This document shows, in pieces, positions 1 to 9,218 of a DNA stretch of 64,000 bases (positions are counted from its first letter, which is position 1; each line of letters starts with the position of its first letter). The DNA lies in assembly GCF_000317145.1 (NCBI RefSeq), contig NC_019697.1:3320385-3384384 (forward strand), in the 5' to 3' direction. The position numbers and the translations under genes were made by a program. Under the pieces are notes generated by a model, which saw nothing but the letters and a program-made list of their open reading frames with translations, had not been told where the DNA came from and did no database searches. This DNA is from Chamaesiphon minutus PCC 6605. Lineage in GTDB: Bacteria; Cyanobacteriota; Cyanobacteriia; Cyanobacteriales; Chamaesiphonaceae.

Positions 1-71
1 ACCGCCAATAATACCCATTCCAGCCGTAATAAGAGCTGAATTGGTGACGAATGCTGATGACTGAGGGATAA

Positions 72-257
72 ACTCATGACGATCGAGAAAACTACCAACT
101 CAACAATAGCCGATCGATCGTCCAACCGACTAGGGATAAAGTCCCGCAGAATTCGGGTTATGGCAACCGCAGTTAGGGGCAAGGTGGTTATATCGCTGGC
201 GATGGCAATGGTAACTACAAGTCTGGTAGTTATAGTTACGGTTACTCAAGTTACTAG
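72..257 (+). pseudogene. Degenerate Gly/Tyr-rich peptide fragment
   Basis: One frame encodes a low-complexity stretch rich in Gly, Tyr, Ser and Asn (for example GNYKSGSYSYGYSSY at its end), interrupted by one in-frame TAG near position 168 and ending at 255-257. There is a stop just upstream of 72 and no convincing start or ribosome binding site. This may be the decayed tail of a small Gly-rich exported protein like the one at 998. The overlapping ATG-initiated frame (76-267) has no recognisable features. Weak call. Confidence 0.2.
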
Positions 258-528
258 TAGTAATTAACGATCGCGCTCAAAACCCGGAAATCCAACCCAA
301 CGTTAGTAATTCTAAATTAAAGTTATATCTCCGATCGAACTTGTTAGCTGAGGACGATCGGATTTTTTGTTGAGTTTGCTTGCATAACATTTCCAAACGA
401 TCGAGACCAAATTTATCCCCGATCGATCGGGACAAAATCCCAAATAAATGGGGACGTTCGACTCTATTGAATCGAGGTTGACCCGGCTTATATTGATAGA
501 CATAGAGCGATAGCAACCAGGAACTTTG

Positions 529-939
529 ATGAATCACCACCGCACGGCAATTGCGATCGGTAGCGTTATGACCGCCCTCGTAGTAGTAACGCCCGCCCAA
601 GCTCAACCTGTCGCACTCACACAGTTGTTCCCCGCACTGGTTGGAGTCAAACTCCAACCCGCACAAACAGCTAGTTTAGCGCAACTCAGTCAGCAGACCT
701 TACCGTTAGTCAGACGGTTGCTCTCTTCCACCCAAGTGCAACAGTTTGATGCTGCACTTGGGCAGGGTCAATCGGTAAGAGCTGCATTATTCTCTCTCGA
801 TCTATCGAGATCGCAACAATTTAAATTGTCCCGTAAATTGCAGTCGGTCAAATCGCAACTTAACGAAATTCTCACACCCGAACAACAGCAGCAAGTTATT
901 CAAAATGCACTTGCTTTACCACAACGATCGATTAGGTAG
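529..939 (+). CDS. Small exported protein, Spy/LTXXQ-like character
   Basis: The predicted protein is 136 residues. It begins with a typical signal peptide: a hydrophobic segment at about residues 6-19 and an Ala-X-Ala-like site (PAQAQ). The mature part is helical and Gln-rich, with LTPEQQQQ near the C-terminus, which recalls the LTXXQ motif of Spy/CpxP-type periplasmic proteins; this resemblance is by eye only. ATG at 529 is preferred to the TTG at 526 because an AGGA sits about 7 nt upstream. It lies ahead of another small exported protein in the same orientation. The exact function is not recognised. Confidence 0.6.
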   Translation: MNHHRTAIAIGSVMTALVVVTPAQAQPVALTQLFPALVGVKLQPAQTASLAQLSQQTLPLVRRLLSSTQVQQFDAALGQGQSVRAALFSLDLSRSQQFKLSRKLQSVKSQLNEILTPEQQQQVIQNALALPQRSIR

Positions 940-997
940 CAAATCGTAACTGAAAGATCTAATTAACTCAGTCAACCATCATAACCAGGAGTTTATC

Positions 998-1285
998 ATG
1001 CAGAAATCTATTCTCAATCTATCTATTTCGATCGCATTACTAATTATCGGCTGTTCTCAAGCAGCCTTTGCTCAACAAACTACAATTCGCACTGGCCCTT
1101 ATGGTAACAGTAGTGTCACCAACCGCTCCTATAACGGTAATGGTAAGCAAACCACGACTCGCACTGGCCCTTATGGTAACAGTAGTGTCACCAACCGCAC
1201 CTTTACTGGTGCTGGCAAGCAAACCACGACTCGGACTGGCCCATATGGTAAAACTGGCACCACTACTCGTTCTGTTGGCAAATAG
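998..1285 (+). CDS. Exported protein made of three 21-24 residue tandem repeats
   Basis: The protein has 95 residues. The N-terminus is a signal peptide; cleavage could be at AFA|Q, but IIGC at residues 16-19 also resembles a lipobox, so it may be a lipoprotein. Everything after residue 26 is repeats: residues 27-50, 51-74 and 75-95, each starting QTTxRTGPYG and ending GxGK or VGK. Units 1 and 2 share a long identical DNA block, so the array is recent or kept homogeneous. A good ribosome binding site (AGGAG) precedes ATG 998, and a strong terminator follows at 1335. Composition (Thr, Gly, Arg, Tyr; no acidic residues in the repeats) suggests an unstructured basic surface protein. Function unknown. 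Confidence 0.7.
   Translation: MQKSILNLSISIALLIIGCSQAAFAQQTTIRTGPYGNSSVTNRSYNGNGKQTTTRTGPYGNSSVTNRTFTGAGKQTTTRTGPYGKTGTTTRSVGK
1076..1282 (+). repeat. In-frame tandem repeat, units of 72, 72 and 63 bp
   Basis: The three units are 1076-1147, 1148-1219 and 1220-1282. Units 1 and 2 are nearly identical in DNA over their middle 39 bases; unit 3 is shorter and more diverged. The repeat period is a whole number of codons, so copy number can change without frameshift. Confidence 0.85.
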
Positions 1286-1334
1286 GTCGATTCGATCGCC
1301 TTTTGAATTGCTATCCTCAATTGAGTACTTCACT

Positions 1335-1365
1335 GGGGAGGCTAAATTATTTAGCCTCCCCTTTT
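1335..1365 (+). terminator. Rho-independent terminator after the repeat protein
   Basis: Perfect 12-bp stem GGGGAGGCTAAA / TTTAGCCTCCCC with a 3-nt loop (1347-1349), followed by TTTT at 1362-1365. It closes the transcript of the gene at 998-1285. Confidence 0.85.
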
Positions 1366-1429
1366 ATCGCTCCAAAATTAGTTCGACTTTAACTTCTTTT
1401 ATTGGTTCTCCCCGCTCCCTGAAGATATT

Positions 1430-2245
1430 ATGCAGCACGGTTTAATTTACTTTTTTTACCCAATTCTATTAGTAGCGGTCGCAATTGAAATATATTTTAG
1501 TAGCAATAGTCGCCACCGGAATTATCATTGGCAAGAGAGCATTGCTTCACTATGGATTTTTCTGATTCATCATTTGACTCAAATCCTGTTTAGGTTCGTA
1601 CCTACAGGGATCTTATTCTTTGCTTGGCAGCATCGATTATTGACGGTGTCATTCGATCGGTGGTGGAGTATTCCTTTATTATTTATCTCGCTCGAATTTT
1701 GTTATTACTGGTATCATCGTGCGGCTCATCAAGTTCGGTGGCTGTGGGCGACTCATGCCGTTCATCACTCCATCCAATATTTTAATTTATCCGCTGCCTA
1801 TCGTTTGGGCTGGACGGGTTGGTTGTCGGGGAATATTCTCTTTTTTATGCCATTGAGTTGGTTGGGCTTTCACCCAATGGCAGTTGGCATTGGGCTATCG
1901 TTAAATTTATTATATCAATTTTGGATTCATACCGAATTAATTCCTAAACTGGGTGTTTTTGAACTAGTATTCAATACACCTTCCCATCACCGCGTTCATC
2001 ACGCTTCTAATTCTGAATATATCGATCGCAATTACGGCGGCGTGCTGATTATCTTCGATCGATTATTTGGCACGTTTGTTGCCGAAAAATCCGATCTACC
2101 CATCATCTATGGGTTGACGCATTCACTGGCTGCTCACAACCCCGTCAAAATTGCCTTGTATGAGTGGTATCGCATATTGAAAGATATTGTCGTAGCCAAA
2201 ACATGGCGGGAGCGATTGAGGGCGATTCTCGGTGCGCCTGTTTGA
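1430..2245 (+). CDS. Sterol desaturase / fatty acid hydroxylase family membrane protein
   Basis: A 271-residue integral membrane di-iron oxygenase of the fatty acid hydroxylase superfamily. The three histidine clusters are visible: HRAAH (about residue 96), HAVHH (about 109) and HHRVHH (about 187). Several hydrophobic segments surround them, as expected for an enzyme whose metal site faces the cytoplasm. Family members hydroxylate or desaturate lipids and carotenoids; the substrate here cannot be read from sequence. The C-terminus stops at ILGAPV, where relatives often continue a little further, so a small C-terminal truncation is possible. It is a single-gene unit closed by the terminator at 2360. 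Confidence 0.85.
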   Translation: MQHGLIYFFYPILLVAVAIEIYFSSNSRHRNYHWQESIASLWIFLIHHLTQILFRFVPTGILFFAWQHRLLTVSFDRWWSIPLLFISLEFCYYWYHRAAHQVRWLWATHAVHHSIQYFNLSAAYRLGWTGWLSGNILFFMPLSWLGFHPMAVGIGLSLNLLYQFWIHTELIPKLGVFELVFNTPSHHRVHHASNSEYIDRNYGGVLIIFDRLFGTFVAEKSDLPIIYGLTHSLAAHNPVKIALYEWYRILKDIVVAKTWRERLRAILGAPV

Positions 2246-2359
2246 AGATCTCCTGCTCGAATCGATCGAGGCAACGGGGCAATCTTTGGCTATAGTCCCT
2301 ACATTTTTCGGTACGAAAGCATCTCAAAAATTTGACAGATCTCCCTTCTCTAAGAGGGT

Positions 2360-2404
2360 GACACAGCACGAGTCAACCGACCGAATCGCGCTGTGTCTTT
2401 TTTT
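2360..2404 (+). terminator. Rho-independent terminator
   Basis: Stem GACACAGC (2360-2367) pairs with GCTGTGTC (2390-2397) and is followed by seven T residues (2398-2404). It lies about 115 nt after the hydroxylase gene. Confidence 0.75.
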
Positions 2405-3092
2405 GTATTCTAGGCGATCGCTAGCTCGCTCTAAATTTGGCCATTTCAGAGATTTATCCGATTGCTGATGGGTATTATAAGTCTATCTACTAAACCTAAT
2501 GGATTTTTACCAAAAATCGACACTCTATCCCCCCGACACCGTATGTAGCCTAGATAACATCGGTATTGAAGTTACGATTGTAGTCAGAACGCTCTTAGAA
2601 ATAAGTGAATTCACTGATTAGTGTTGGGATAACAGAGCATTAGCCCATTGGCGTTAGCGTAGCCTCTGACTTATCAGAATCTCCTTTGGAGAATCGCACG
2701 AACTTTGGTAAGATATAACTCATATATACATTATTCTCGTAAATTATTATGCTAACTGTCAAAACTTTACAGGTAAAGTTCGGTTCGAGCTAAGCCTATC
2801 GTTCGAGCTAAAGTTGTCCGATTATTTGATGGCTACCACATGCGATCGACACCTTGTTGTAGCGGCGATAGCCAAAGTGTTAAATTCTATATCTTAAAAA
2901 TTAATTATCTAAACTTAGCACCAAAGTCAATCTTTCGATTTTCATGTATCTAGAGCTGGGTACTCCTAAGCCCTAGACGTTCGTGCTAGCTTAATTTGTC
3001 TGTATCTAAATCGCTAAGGTCTATATTGGCGTATCCTCTCCAGTGGAGAGTCGATTTAACTTAACTATAAAAATAACTAGGTAATATATATA
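2405..3092. other. Gene-free interval with interspersed repeats
   Basis: No supported gene in about 690 bp. It holds two members of an interspersed palindromic repeat (2649-2697 and 3026-3053; the second contains the perfect palindrome CTCTCCAGTGGAGAG at 3036-3050) and a direct repeat GTTCGAGCTAA at 2783-2793 and 2801-2811. The promoter of the NYN gene should lie in its last part, but I cannot point to it. Confidence 0.5.
2649..2697 (+). repeat. Cyanobacterial interspersed palindromic repeat
   Basis: It carries the recurring pieces GGCGT..GCGTAGCCTCT and CTCCTTTGGAGAATCGC. Related copies in this window are at 3026-3053, 39088-39138, 39179-39212 and, in reverse, 62236-62262. A short element overlapping the decayed gene at 43.9 kb looks related. 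Confidence 0.6.
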
Positions 3093-3614
3093 ATGTTCTC
3101 TGCTGCTAACCGTCTCTCAATCTTTGTGGACGGTAATAATATGTTTTATGCCCAACAAAAAAATGGGTGGTTTTTCGATCCTCGGCGCGTGCTAGAGTAT
3201 TTCACGAAAGAACCAGAATTAATGTTGATTAACGCTTTTTGGTATACTGGATTGAAAGATGCTCAAGATCAACGGGGCTTTCGCGACGCACTGATCAGCC
3301 TGGGTTATACAGTTCGTACTAAGATTCTCAAGGAATATTATGACGACACCTCTGGTCGCTATTCCCAAAAAGCGAATCTCGATATTGAAATCGTGGTCGA
3401 TATGTTTAATACTGTAGATCAGTACAATCGAGTCGTGCTATTTAGTGGTGATGGTGATTTCGAGCGCGCGATCGAGCTACTGCGATCTAAGAATACCCAC
3501 ATCACAGTGATCTCCACCGAAGGGATGATTGCCAGAGAATTGCGAAATGTTACCGATCGCTACATCGATCTCAATGACATTCGCGAACGCATCGAGAAAG
3601 TTGATTCTTTATAG
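3093..3614 (+). CDS. NYN domain (LabA/DUF88 family) protein
   Basis: A 173-residue single-domain protein with the PIN-like NYN fold. The acidic residues that mark the family are present: FVDGNNMF near the N-terminus, IEIVVDM in the middle and FSGDGDF about 25 residues later. NYN proteins are predicted or proven metal-dependent RNases. LabA of Synechococcus elongatus, a family member, acts in circadian output, so an RNA-linked regulatory role is plausible, but several paralogues usually exist per genome and orthology to LabA is not shown. It appears monocistronic, with a hairpin at 3707-3730 downstream. Confidence 0.85.
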   Translation: MFSAANRLSIFVDGNNMFYAQQKNGWFFDPRRVLEYFTKEPELMLINAFWYTGLKDAQDQRGFRDALISLGYTVRTKILKEYYDDTSGRYSQKANLDIEIVVDMFNTVDQYNRVVLFSGDGDFERAIELLRSKNTHITVISTEGMIARELRNVTDRYIDLNDIRERIEKVDSL

Positions 3615-3706
3615 GAGAACCAGTTCGAGTGTTAGAACAGCAACCAAAAATAATAATACCATCCATGTTATTTGAGTTACTAGTGCTTATTTAGGTGACA
3701 GAATTT

Positions 3707-3731
3707 ATAAAGACTATGATTAGTCTTTATT
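3707..3731 (+). terminator. Hairpin, probable terminator
   Basis: A 10-bp stem ATAAAGACTA / TAGTCTTTAT with a TGAT loop, followed by only a short T tract. It lies between the NYN gene and leuA. Confidence 0.45.
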
Positions 3732-3906
3732 CAATTTAGGAGTCTGGCGATCGATAGTTAATTCTCAAAAATCGCGTTTCCATCCTAACCCATCTGTCAC
3801 CTTAAACATATCGTCAACATAGATACTCAATTTTTTGTGAGAAGTCGGGTATCTAGCAGTCCGATTAGTAACTCTTGTCGCTATTATTTTTTAGGTATCT
3901 AACGTT

Positions 3907-5517
3907 ATGACCGAACAAACATCATCAGACCGCGTAATTATTTTCGATACTACTTTGCGCGATGGCGAACAGTCTCCAGGTGCAACCCTCAACGCCGAGG
4001 AAAAGCTCACGATCGCCCGTCAATTAGCACGCTTGGGTGTCGATGTCATCGAAGCTGGTTTTCCCTACTCTAGTCGGGGCGATTTTGAAGCAGTCCAACA
4101 AATCGCCAATCTAGTCGGGACGCCATCGGGGCCGATTATTTGCGGTTTGGCACGCGCGAGCGAAAAAGATATTAAAGCTGCTGCTGAAGCTCTCAAACCT
4201 GCGGCAAAATCGCGCATTCATACATTTATTGCGACGTCGGATATTCACCTAGAGTATAAACTCAAAAAGACTAGAAAAGAAGTCTTACAAATCGCTGGCG
4301 AAATGGTCGCTTATGCCAAATCCTTCGTCGATGATGTGGAGTTTTCGCCAGAAGATGCCGGACGCAGCGACCCTGAATTTTTGTATGAAGTACTAGAACG
4401 TGCGATTGCTAATGGCGCGACGACTGTCAATATTCCCGATACCGTTGGTTATACAACACCCGCTGAATTTGGTGCCTTAATTAAAGGGATTAAAGAGAAT
4501 GTCCCCAATATCGATCGGGCGATTATTTCCGTTCACGGACACGACGATTTGGGATTGGCTGTGGCTAACTTTTTGGAAGCAGTAAAAAATGGTGCGCGCC
4601 AACTAGAATGCACGATTAACGGTATTGGCGAACGCGCTGGTAACGCCTCGTTAGAAGAGTTAGTAATGGCACTACATGTGCGTCGTCAGTACTTCAACCC
4701 CTTCTTAGGTCGTCCGGTCGATTCTACCGCGTCGCTGACAAATATCGATACTCGTCAAATTTATAAGACATCCCGCTTAGTATCGAGCCTAACTGGAATG
4801 CTCGTTCAACCCAATAAAGCGATCGTCGGTGCCAATGCTTTCGCTCACGAATCGGGCATTCATCAAGATGGTGTGTTAAAAAACAAGCTCACTTATGAAA
4901 TTATGGATGCTCAGTCGATCGGGTTGACTGATAATCTAATTACACTGGGCAAATTGTCCGGTCGAAATGCCTTCCGGACGCGTCTATTAGAATTGGGGAT
5001 TGATTTATCGGAGAACGATCTGAATAAAGCTTTCTTGAGGTTTAAAGACGTCGCTGATAAGAAAAAAGAAATTACCGATCGAGATTTAGAAGCGATCGTT
5101 AATGATGAAATCAAACAAAGTCCCGAAATCTTTATTCTCGATCGCGTGCAAGTCGCTTGCGGCGATCGCGCTCAACCGACTGCTACGGTTACGATTCGGA
5201 TGCCCAATGGTGAAGAATTAACCGATGCCGCGATCGGCACTGGCCCGGTAGATGCTATTTATAAAGCAATCAACCGCGTTGTCGATGTACCGAATCAGTT
5301 AATCGAATTCTCGGTGCAATCGGTGACAGCAGGTATCGATGCGATCGGTGAAGTGACAATTCGCCTCAAGTATCAGGATTATACTTATTCTGGATATGCT
5401 GCGAATACAGACATTATCGTCGCTTCCGCACAAGCTTATATCAACGCGCTCAATCGTTTGTACGCTGCAAAAACTAAGTTGGAAGAAGCAGCTAATCAGT
5501 TAGCAGTTAATAGTTAA
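3907..5517 (+). CDS. leuA: 2-isopropylmalate synthase
   Basis: A 536-residue cytosolic enzyme that condenses acetyl-CoA with 2-oxoisovalerate, the committed step of leucine synthesis. The N-terminal TIM barrel begins with the family signature [13 protein letters not shown] at about residues 13-25; the metal-binding HGHDDLG and the NGIGERAGN loop follow. The C-terminal part (about 400 onward) matches the LeuA allosteric domain that senses leucine. Length is normal for long-form cyanobacterial LeuA. ATG 3907 is the only sensible start, although no strong Shine-Dalgarno is visible. No leucine-gene neighbour is in the window. Feedback inhibition by leucine is the known regulation. Confidence 0.97.
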   Translation: MTEQTSSDRVIIFDTTLRDGEQSPGATLNAEEKLTIARQLARLGVDVIEAGFPYSSRGDFEAVQQIANLVGTPSGPIICGLARASEKDIKAAAEALKPAAKSRIHTFIATSDIHLEYKLKKTRKEVLQIAGEMVAYAKSFVDDVEFSPEDAGRSDPEFLYEVLERAIANGATTVNIPDTVGYTTPAEFGALIKGIKENVPNIDRAIISVHGHDDLGLAVANFLEAVKNGARQLECTINGIGERAGNASLEELVMALHVRRQYFNPFLGRPVDSTASLTNIDTRQIYKTSRLVSSLTGMLVQPNKAIVGANAFAHESGIHQDGVLKNKLTYEIMDAQSIGLTDNLITLGKLSGRNAFRTRLLELGIDLSENDLNKAFLRFKDVADKKKEITDRDLEAIVNDEIKQSPEIFILDRVQVACGDRAQPTATVTIRMPNGEELTDAAIGTGPVDAIYKAINRVVDVPNQLIEFSVQSVTAGIDAIGEVTIRLKYQDYTYSGYAANTDIIVASAQAYINALNRLYAAKTKLEEAANQLAVNS

Positions 5518-5520
5518 ATT

Positions 5521-5541
5521 AATTGATAATTGATAATTGAT
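5521..5541 (+). repeat. Heptamer STRR, AATTGAT x3
   Basis: Three tandem copies of a 7-mer directly after leuA, a typical cyanobacterial short tandemly repeated repetitive sequence. Confidence 0.7.
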
Positions 5542-5718
5542 AACTGGGTTGTTAAGGTGATGTTTGAAACCCCTTAGCCCCCACCCCCAACCCCTCTCTT
5601 TTGGTACAGTGTTCCCCACTCACTGGTTTTAAGAAAGGGATCGATTGTGTAGGGGTGCCCCTTATAGGTACCCCCAAATCTATAACAACTACTAATACTT
5701 TCTGCACTCTCGCTAGTT

Positions 5719-6669
5719 TCAAACTAGACAGGCTTTACTTGTGCGAACATAAGCTTGTAATCGATCGGACAAATCATGGACTCGATCGGGATAAACTGGC
5801 AATCTCGGACGTAATTCCCAGCCAGCATTGGCGAGTAGGCTAGTTAATTCTGATAACTGCAAATGATGATAGTCGGGATTGACTTCATCTTTAGGAACTA
5901 TACCGCCTAAATCTCGCGCACCCGCATTCAGACAAGTTAATAATAAATCGGGATTGGGAATTAAATTCGGCGGGATCTGAATCGCAACATTAGTCGGTAA
6001 TATTTGTCTGGCTAAACTAATTACTACTGGTAATTTTTGAATGTCAAAACCCATTCCTGAAAAACTTTCCTGGCTACCGGGACTATAAGGTTGGAGGATG
6101 ACTTCTTGAATATGCCCCCAGCGATCGTGAATATCCGCAATTGCTTGTAAACTACTTTCCCAATCGATTGCAGATTCGCCGATGCCTAATAGTAACCCTG
6201 TCGTAAACGGGATTTGTAGCTTACCAGCCCAATCTAGTTGTTCGAGTCTGATTTGAGGTAATTTACTCGGTGCGTGACGATGCACTCCAGCGAGTAAAGC
6301 TGGATCTAGAGCTTCTAGCATCAATCCCATCGACACATTAACTTGTGCTAATTTCTCCATTTCTCTAAAGCTCAAAGGGCCAGCATTCGTATGTGGCAAA
6401 AAGCCCATCTCTAAAGCTAGATTGCCCAGATCGTAAATGCGCTCGATCCAAGCTTGGCGGCGTGAAGATCGGGGATGCACCTCGCCACTTAAAATCAAGA
6501 TTTCACAGACATCTTTATCCTGAAGATCGGCCAAGATTTGAGTGGCTCGATCGAGTGTCATCCATTTGTCAGCACCTGGATCGACTCGGAAGTTGCAGTA
6601 ACTACAGCGATTGAAACACTCATAAGTCGGGACGATCGTATATGCCGGACTGTATGTAATAATTGGCAT
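5719..6669 (-). CDS. cofG: FO synthase subunit CofG (radical SAM)
   Basis: A 316-residue radical SAM enzyme that, with CofH, makes 7,8-didemethyl-8-hydroxy-5-deazariboflavin (FO), the antenna chromophore of some photolyases and precursor of F420. The cluster motif CFNRCSYC is at about residues 18-25. Later segments SGEVHPRSSRR, TGLLLGIGES and QPYSPGSQESF match CofG order and spacing, and the length is typical. CofH is not in this window. The gene faces leuA convergently and lies downstream of rca on the same strand with a gap of 44 nt, so co-transcription with rca is possible. Confidence 0.93.
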   Translation of the reverse strand: MPIITYSPAYTIVPTYECFNRCSYCNFRVDPGADKWMTLDRATQILADLQDKDVCEILILSGEVHPRSSRRQAWIERIYDLGNLALEMGFLPHTNAGPLSFREMEKLAQVNVSMGLMLEALDPALLAGVHRHAPSKLPQIRLEQLDWAGKLQIPFTTGLLLGIGESAIDWESSLQAIADIHDRWGHIQEVILQPYSPGSQESFSGMGFDIQKLPVVISLARQILPTNVAIQIPPNLIPNPDLLLTCLNAGARDLGGIVPKDEVNPDYHHLQLSELTSLLANAGWELRPRLPVYPDRVHDLSDRLQAYVRTSKACLV

Positions 6670-6713
6670 TCAAATAGATGAGATTTTAGGTAATTTGGGT
6701 CGATTCGATCGAT

Positions 6714-7622
6714 CTAAAAAGATTTAGGTGGCGCGCCATAGCGGACGCGATTGTATTCTTCTACCAATCTACTTTCATCGACAGATTTTTGTTCTTGAAC
6801 TAATAGGTTGCCAAATTCAATCAGCCGAGCAAGCGTAAAATATGGCTTAGGGAAAGTGGGTTTGATACCAGATGCCGGATTGACAACTTCGATCGAGAGT
6901 CGCTCTAAGCCGACTTTGTGGATGAAATCTCTAATTTGTTCGTCATAAATCCGCGCACGCATCGCTGCGAAAAAATCAACAGCTCGATCGGGAAATCGAT
7001 CCACTAAATTAACTATTTCGCGCTCGGAAATATTATCTGGGGCAAATATACCCCTGACAATCCCGATTTTATCCTCGCGCGTCGGCACCCAATAATACTT
7101 TTCCATGCGGCCATCGCGAATTAAGGGCGCGTAGAGAGTAGATAAATCGTTGCCAGTGACAATAATCGGAATTCGCGGTAGGGGTGTCGAGTCATAACTA
7201 CCTGGTAACTGGACGTTCGTCGGATGGTCGGCAATATTCATCAATGTCGCATTGACCAACTGCGTATTGACAGTATACTGAGTCCCTTGGTCGAATCTCC
7301 CCGCCCCAGCATCGATATCATTAATGACTAATACCGCCATTCTGCCGCGTACCTTAATGATTTCGGCGGCTTCCCGATATCGCAGCCGAATCAACCGCGC
7401 CGAATCCCCAGCATCGGGACTTTCCAATTCCCCCGCCGAAATGTGGATTGCTTCCACCTTCATTCGATCGAACACCAATTCACACTGAAAAGTTTTTCCC
7501 TCGCCTTTACGCCCATGTACGCCCAGAATCAGCGGCACTTTTACCCCCGGTAAATCGAGAAAATTTTTGGTGATGTGGACGGCTAATTTATCTAAGAATG
7601 CAGGCGCGATGTAGTAATCCAT
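6714..7622 (-). CDS. rca: Rubisco activase, short form without SSU-like domain
   Basis: A 302-residue AAA+ ATPase that remodels inhibited rubisco. The P-loop GRKGEGKT is at about residues 37-44; the Walker B region reads VLVINDIDAGAGRF; the sensor segment is IIVTGNDLSTLYAPLIRDGR. The N-terminal MDYYIAPAFLDKLAVHITKN is typical of cyanobacterial Rca. Many cyanobacterial versions carry a C-terminal rubisco-small-subunit-like (SSUL) domain that ties them to carboxysomes; here the protein stops right after the AAA+ C-terminal subdomain, and the following DNA encodes no such domain. It is divergent from pyrH across an STRR-rich spacer. Confidence 0.92.
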   Translation of the reverse strand: MDYYIAPAFLDKLAVHITKNFLDLPGVKVPLILGVHGRKGEGKTFQCELVFDRMKVEAIHISAGELESPDAGDSARLIRLRYREAAEIIKVRGRMAVLVINDIDAGAGRFDQGTQYTVNTQLVNATLMNIADHPTNVQLPGSYDSTPLPRIPIIVTGNDLSTLYAPLIRDGRMEKYYWVPTREDKIGIVRGIFAPDNISEREIVNLVDRFPDRAVDFFAAMRARIYDEQIRDFIHKVGLERLSIEVVNPASGIKPTFPKPYFTLARLIEFGNLLVQEQKSVDESRLVEEYNRVRYGAPPKSF

Positions 7623-7624
7623 GA

Positions 7625-7790
7625 GTAAGTGGATAGTGGATAGTGGATAGTGAATCGTGAATAGAGTTTAACGCGCAATGCACGTAAGATAGCCGCCAAA
7701 ATCAGATCCTTAACAACTAGCTCACTACTATCGACCATCCGCGATCCACTATCCACTACCCACTACCGACTATTCACTATCGATCGCCGT
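7625..7790. repeat. Inverted pair of heptamer STRR arrays
   Basis: The left array has tandem GTGGATA-type heptamers from about 7629. The right array (about 7743-7785) has the complementary ATCCACT-type heptamers. At least 14 bases of the left array (AGTGGATAGTGGAT) can pair with the right one, giving a large stem-loop between the divergent rca and pyrH genes. Confidence 0.7.
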
Positions 7791-7839
7791 TTCCTGTTAT
7801 TGTGGATGGGAGAAAATCTGAGTTGAGAAGATAAACAAC

Positions 7840-8568
7840 ATGGGGACGACTTACCAACGGGTATTGCTCAAGTTGAGTGGGGAAGCCCTGATGGGCGATC
7901 TTGGTTATGGCATCGATCCGACGATCGTCCAAGCCATCGCGCAAGAAGTAGCCGAAGTCGTTGCTAGTGGTGTCCAAGTCGCCATAGTCGTTGGTGGTGG
8001 CAATATTTTCCGTGGAGTCAAAGCTTCCGCTAAAGGCATGGATCGAGCTACGGCTGACTATGTGGGGATGATTGCCACTGTGATGAATGCAATTACGCTT
8101 CAGGATGCGTTAGAACAGAAAGGGGTACAAACCAGAGTCCAAACCGCGATCGCGATGCAGGAAGTCGCCGAACCCTATATCCGTCGCCGTGCCATCCGCC
8201 ATCTCGAAAAAGGTCGGGTAGTGGTGTTTGGAGCGGGTTCTGGGAATCCATTCTTTACCACCGATACCGCTGCCGCGCTGCGTGCTGCCGAGATCGATGC
8301 TAATGTGATTTTTAAGGCTACCAAAGTCGATGGCGTATACGATGCCGACCCCCAAACCAATCCTGATGCCAAACTGTTTAAGAGTTTGACTTTTAAGCAC
8401 GTTCTCGATCGGGATTTACGGGTGATGGATAGCACGGCTATTGCCATGTGTCGGGAAAATAATATTCCGATTATCGTCTTCAATTTATTTGAACGGGGCA
8501 ATATTCAGCGAGTGGTAGCGGGTGAAACAATTGGTACTTTTGTAGGAGGTTCTTGTGAAATTTGCTGA
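7840..8568 (+). CDS. pyrH: UMP kinase
   Basis: A 242-residue cytosolic enzyme of the amino acid kinase family that phosphorylates UMP to UDP in pyrimidine nucleotide synthesis. KLSGEALMG near the N-terminus, [27 protein letters not shown] and [13 protein letters not shown] are the family signatures. Length is standard. The last 14 nt overlap frr, so the two genes are translated from one message. GTP activation and UTP inhibition are the known regulation of bacterial UMP kinases. Confidence 0.97.
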   Translation: MGTTYQRVLLKLSGEALMGDLGYGIDPTIVQAIAQEVAEVVASGVQVAIVVGGGNIFRGVKASAKGMDRATADYVGMIATVMNAITLQDALEQKGVQTRVQTAIAMQEVAEPYIRRRAIRHLEKGRVVVFGAGSGNPFFTTDTAAALRAAEIDANVIFKATKVDGVYDADPQTNPDAKLFKSLTFKHVLDRDLRVMDSTAIAMCRENNIPIIVFNLFERGNIQRVVAGETIGTFVGGSCEIC

Positions 8569-9103
8569 TGTCGAAGGTCATATGCAGAAGGCGGTGGAAT
8601 CCGTCGGGAGATCGTTTAATACCATTCGCACCGGACGGGCGAGTACTAGCTTGCTCGATCGAGTGACGATCGATTATTATGGGACGCCGACGCCATTAAA
8701 GTCGCTGGCAAATATCGGGACGCCCGATTCGACGACGATTACCATTCAACCATTCGATCGCAGTAGCATGAGTACGATCGAGAAAGCAATTTCGCTCTCG
8801 GATATTGGCTTGACTCCCAATAACGATGGTTCGACAATCCGGCTCAATATTCCGCCACTTACTGGCGAACGTCGCAAGGAATTTGTCAAACAAGCTAGCA
8901 AATATGCCGAGGAAGGTAAAATCTCCGTCCGCAATATCCGTCGCGACGCGATCGATTTTATTAAAAAACAAGAAAAGGCTAGCGAAATTTCTGAAGATGA
9001 ATCGAAAGATCTTCAAGATAAAATTCAGAAGCTAACCGATAAATATGGTGCTCAAATCGATCGGGTGTTGGCTGAAAAGGAAAAAGATATTATGACAGTT
9101 TAA
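8555..9103 (+). CDS. frr: Ribosome recycling factor
   Basis: A 182-residue factor that splits post-termination ribosomes with EF-G. The sequence follows the RRF pattern throughout: the N-terminal [21 protein letters not shown], the domain [10 protein letters not shown] region, [21 protein letters not shown], and the long C-terminal helix. The GTG start at 8555 is supported by TAGGAGGT at 8543-8550, inside the end of pyrH. Overlap with pyrH is the common bacterial arrangement, so coupled expression is expected. Confidence 0.97.
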   Translation: MKFADVEGHMQKAVESVGRSFNTIRTGRASTSLLDRVTIDYYGTPTPLKSLANIGTPDSTTITIQPFDRSSMSTIEKAISLSDIGLTPNNDGSTIRLNIPPLTGERRKEFVKQASKYAEEGKISVRNIRRDAIDFIKKQEKASEISEDESKDLQDKIQKLTDKYGAQIDRVLAEKEKDIMTV

Positions 9104-9218
9104 GTCTGGACTGACTAAAATGCTCGCACGAGTAGGTTGGGCATAGCTCGATCTACTCGCTCTCATGTCCAATCGATAAATCCGCATACATCGATCGTCG
9201 CTCGCAAACTACTTGGTT

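Noticed and set aside
277-666. 129-residue minus-strand frame
   Set aside because: Overlaps the exported protein gene at 529 and has no domain or start signal; its translation looks like random sequence.
1068-1445. 125-residue plus-strand frame over the tandem repeats
   Set aside because: It is a shifted frame of the repeat protein; the repeat simply keeps several frames open.
2232-2468. 78-residue frame after the hydroxylase
   Set aside because: It runs across a terminator and shows no protein-like composition.
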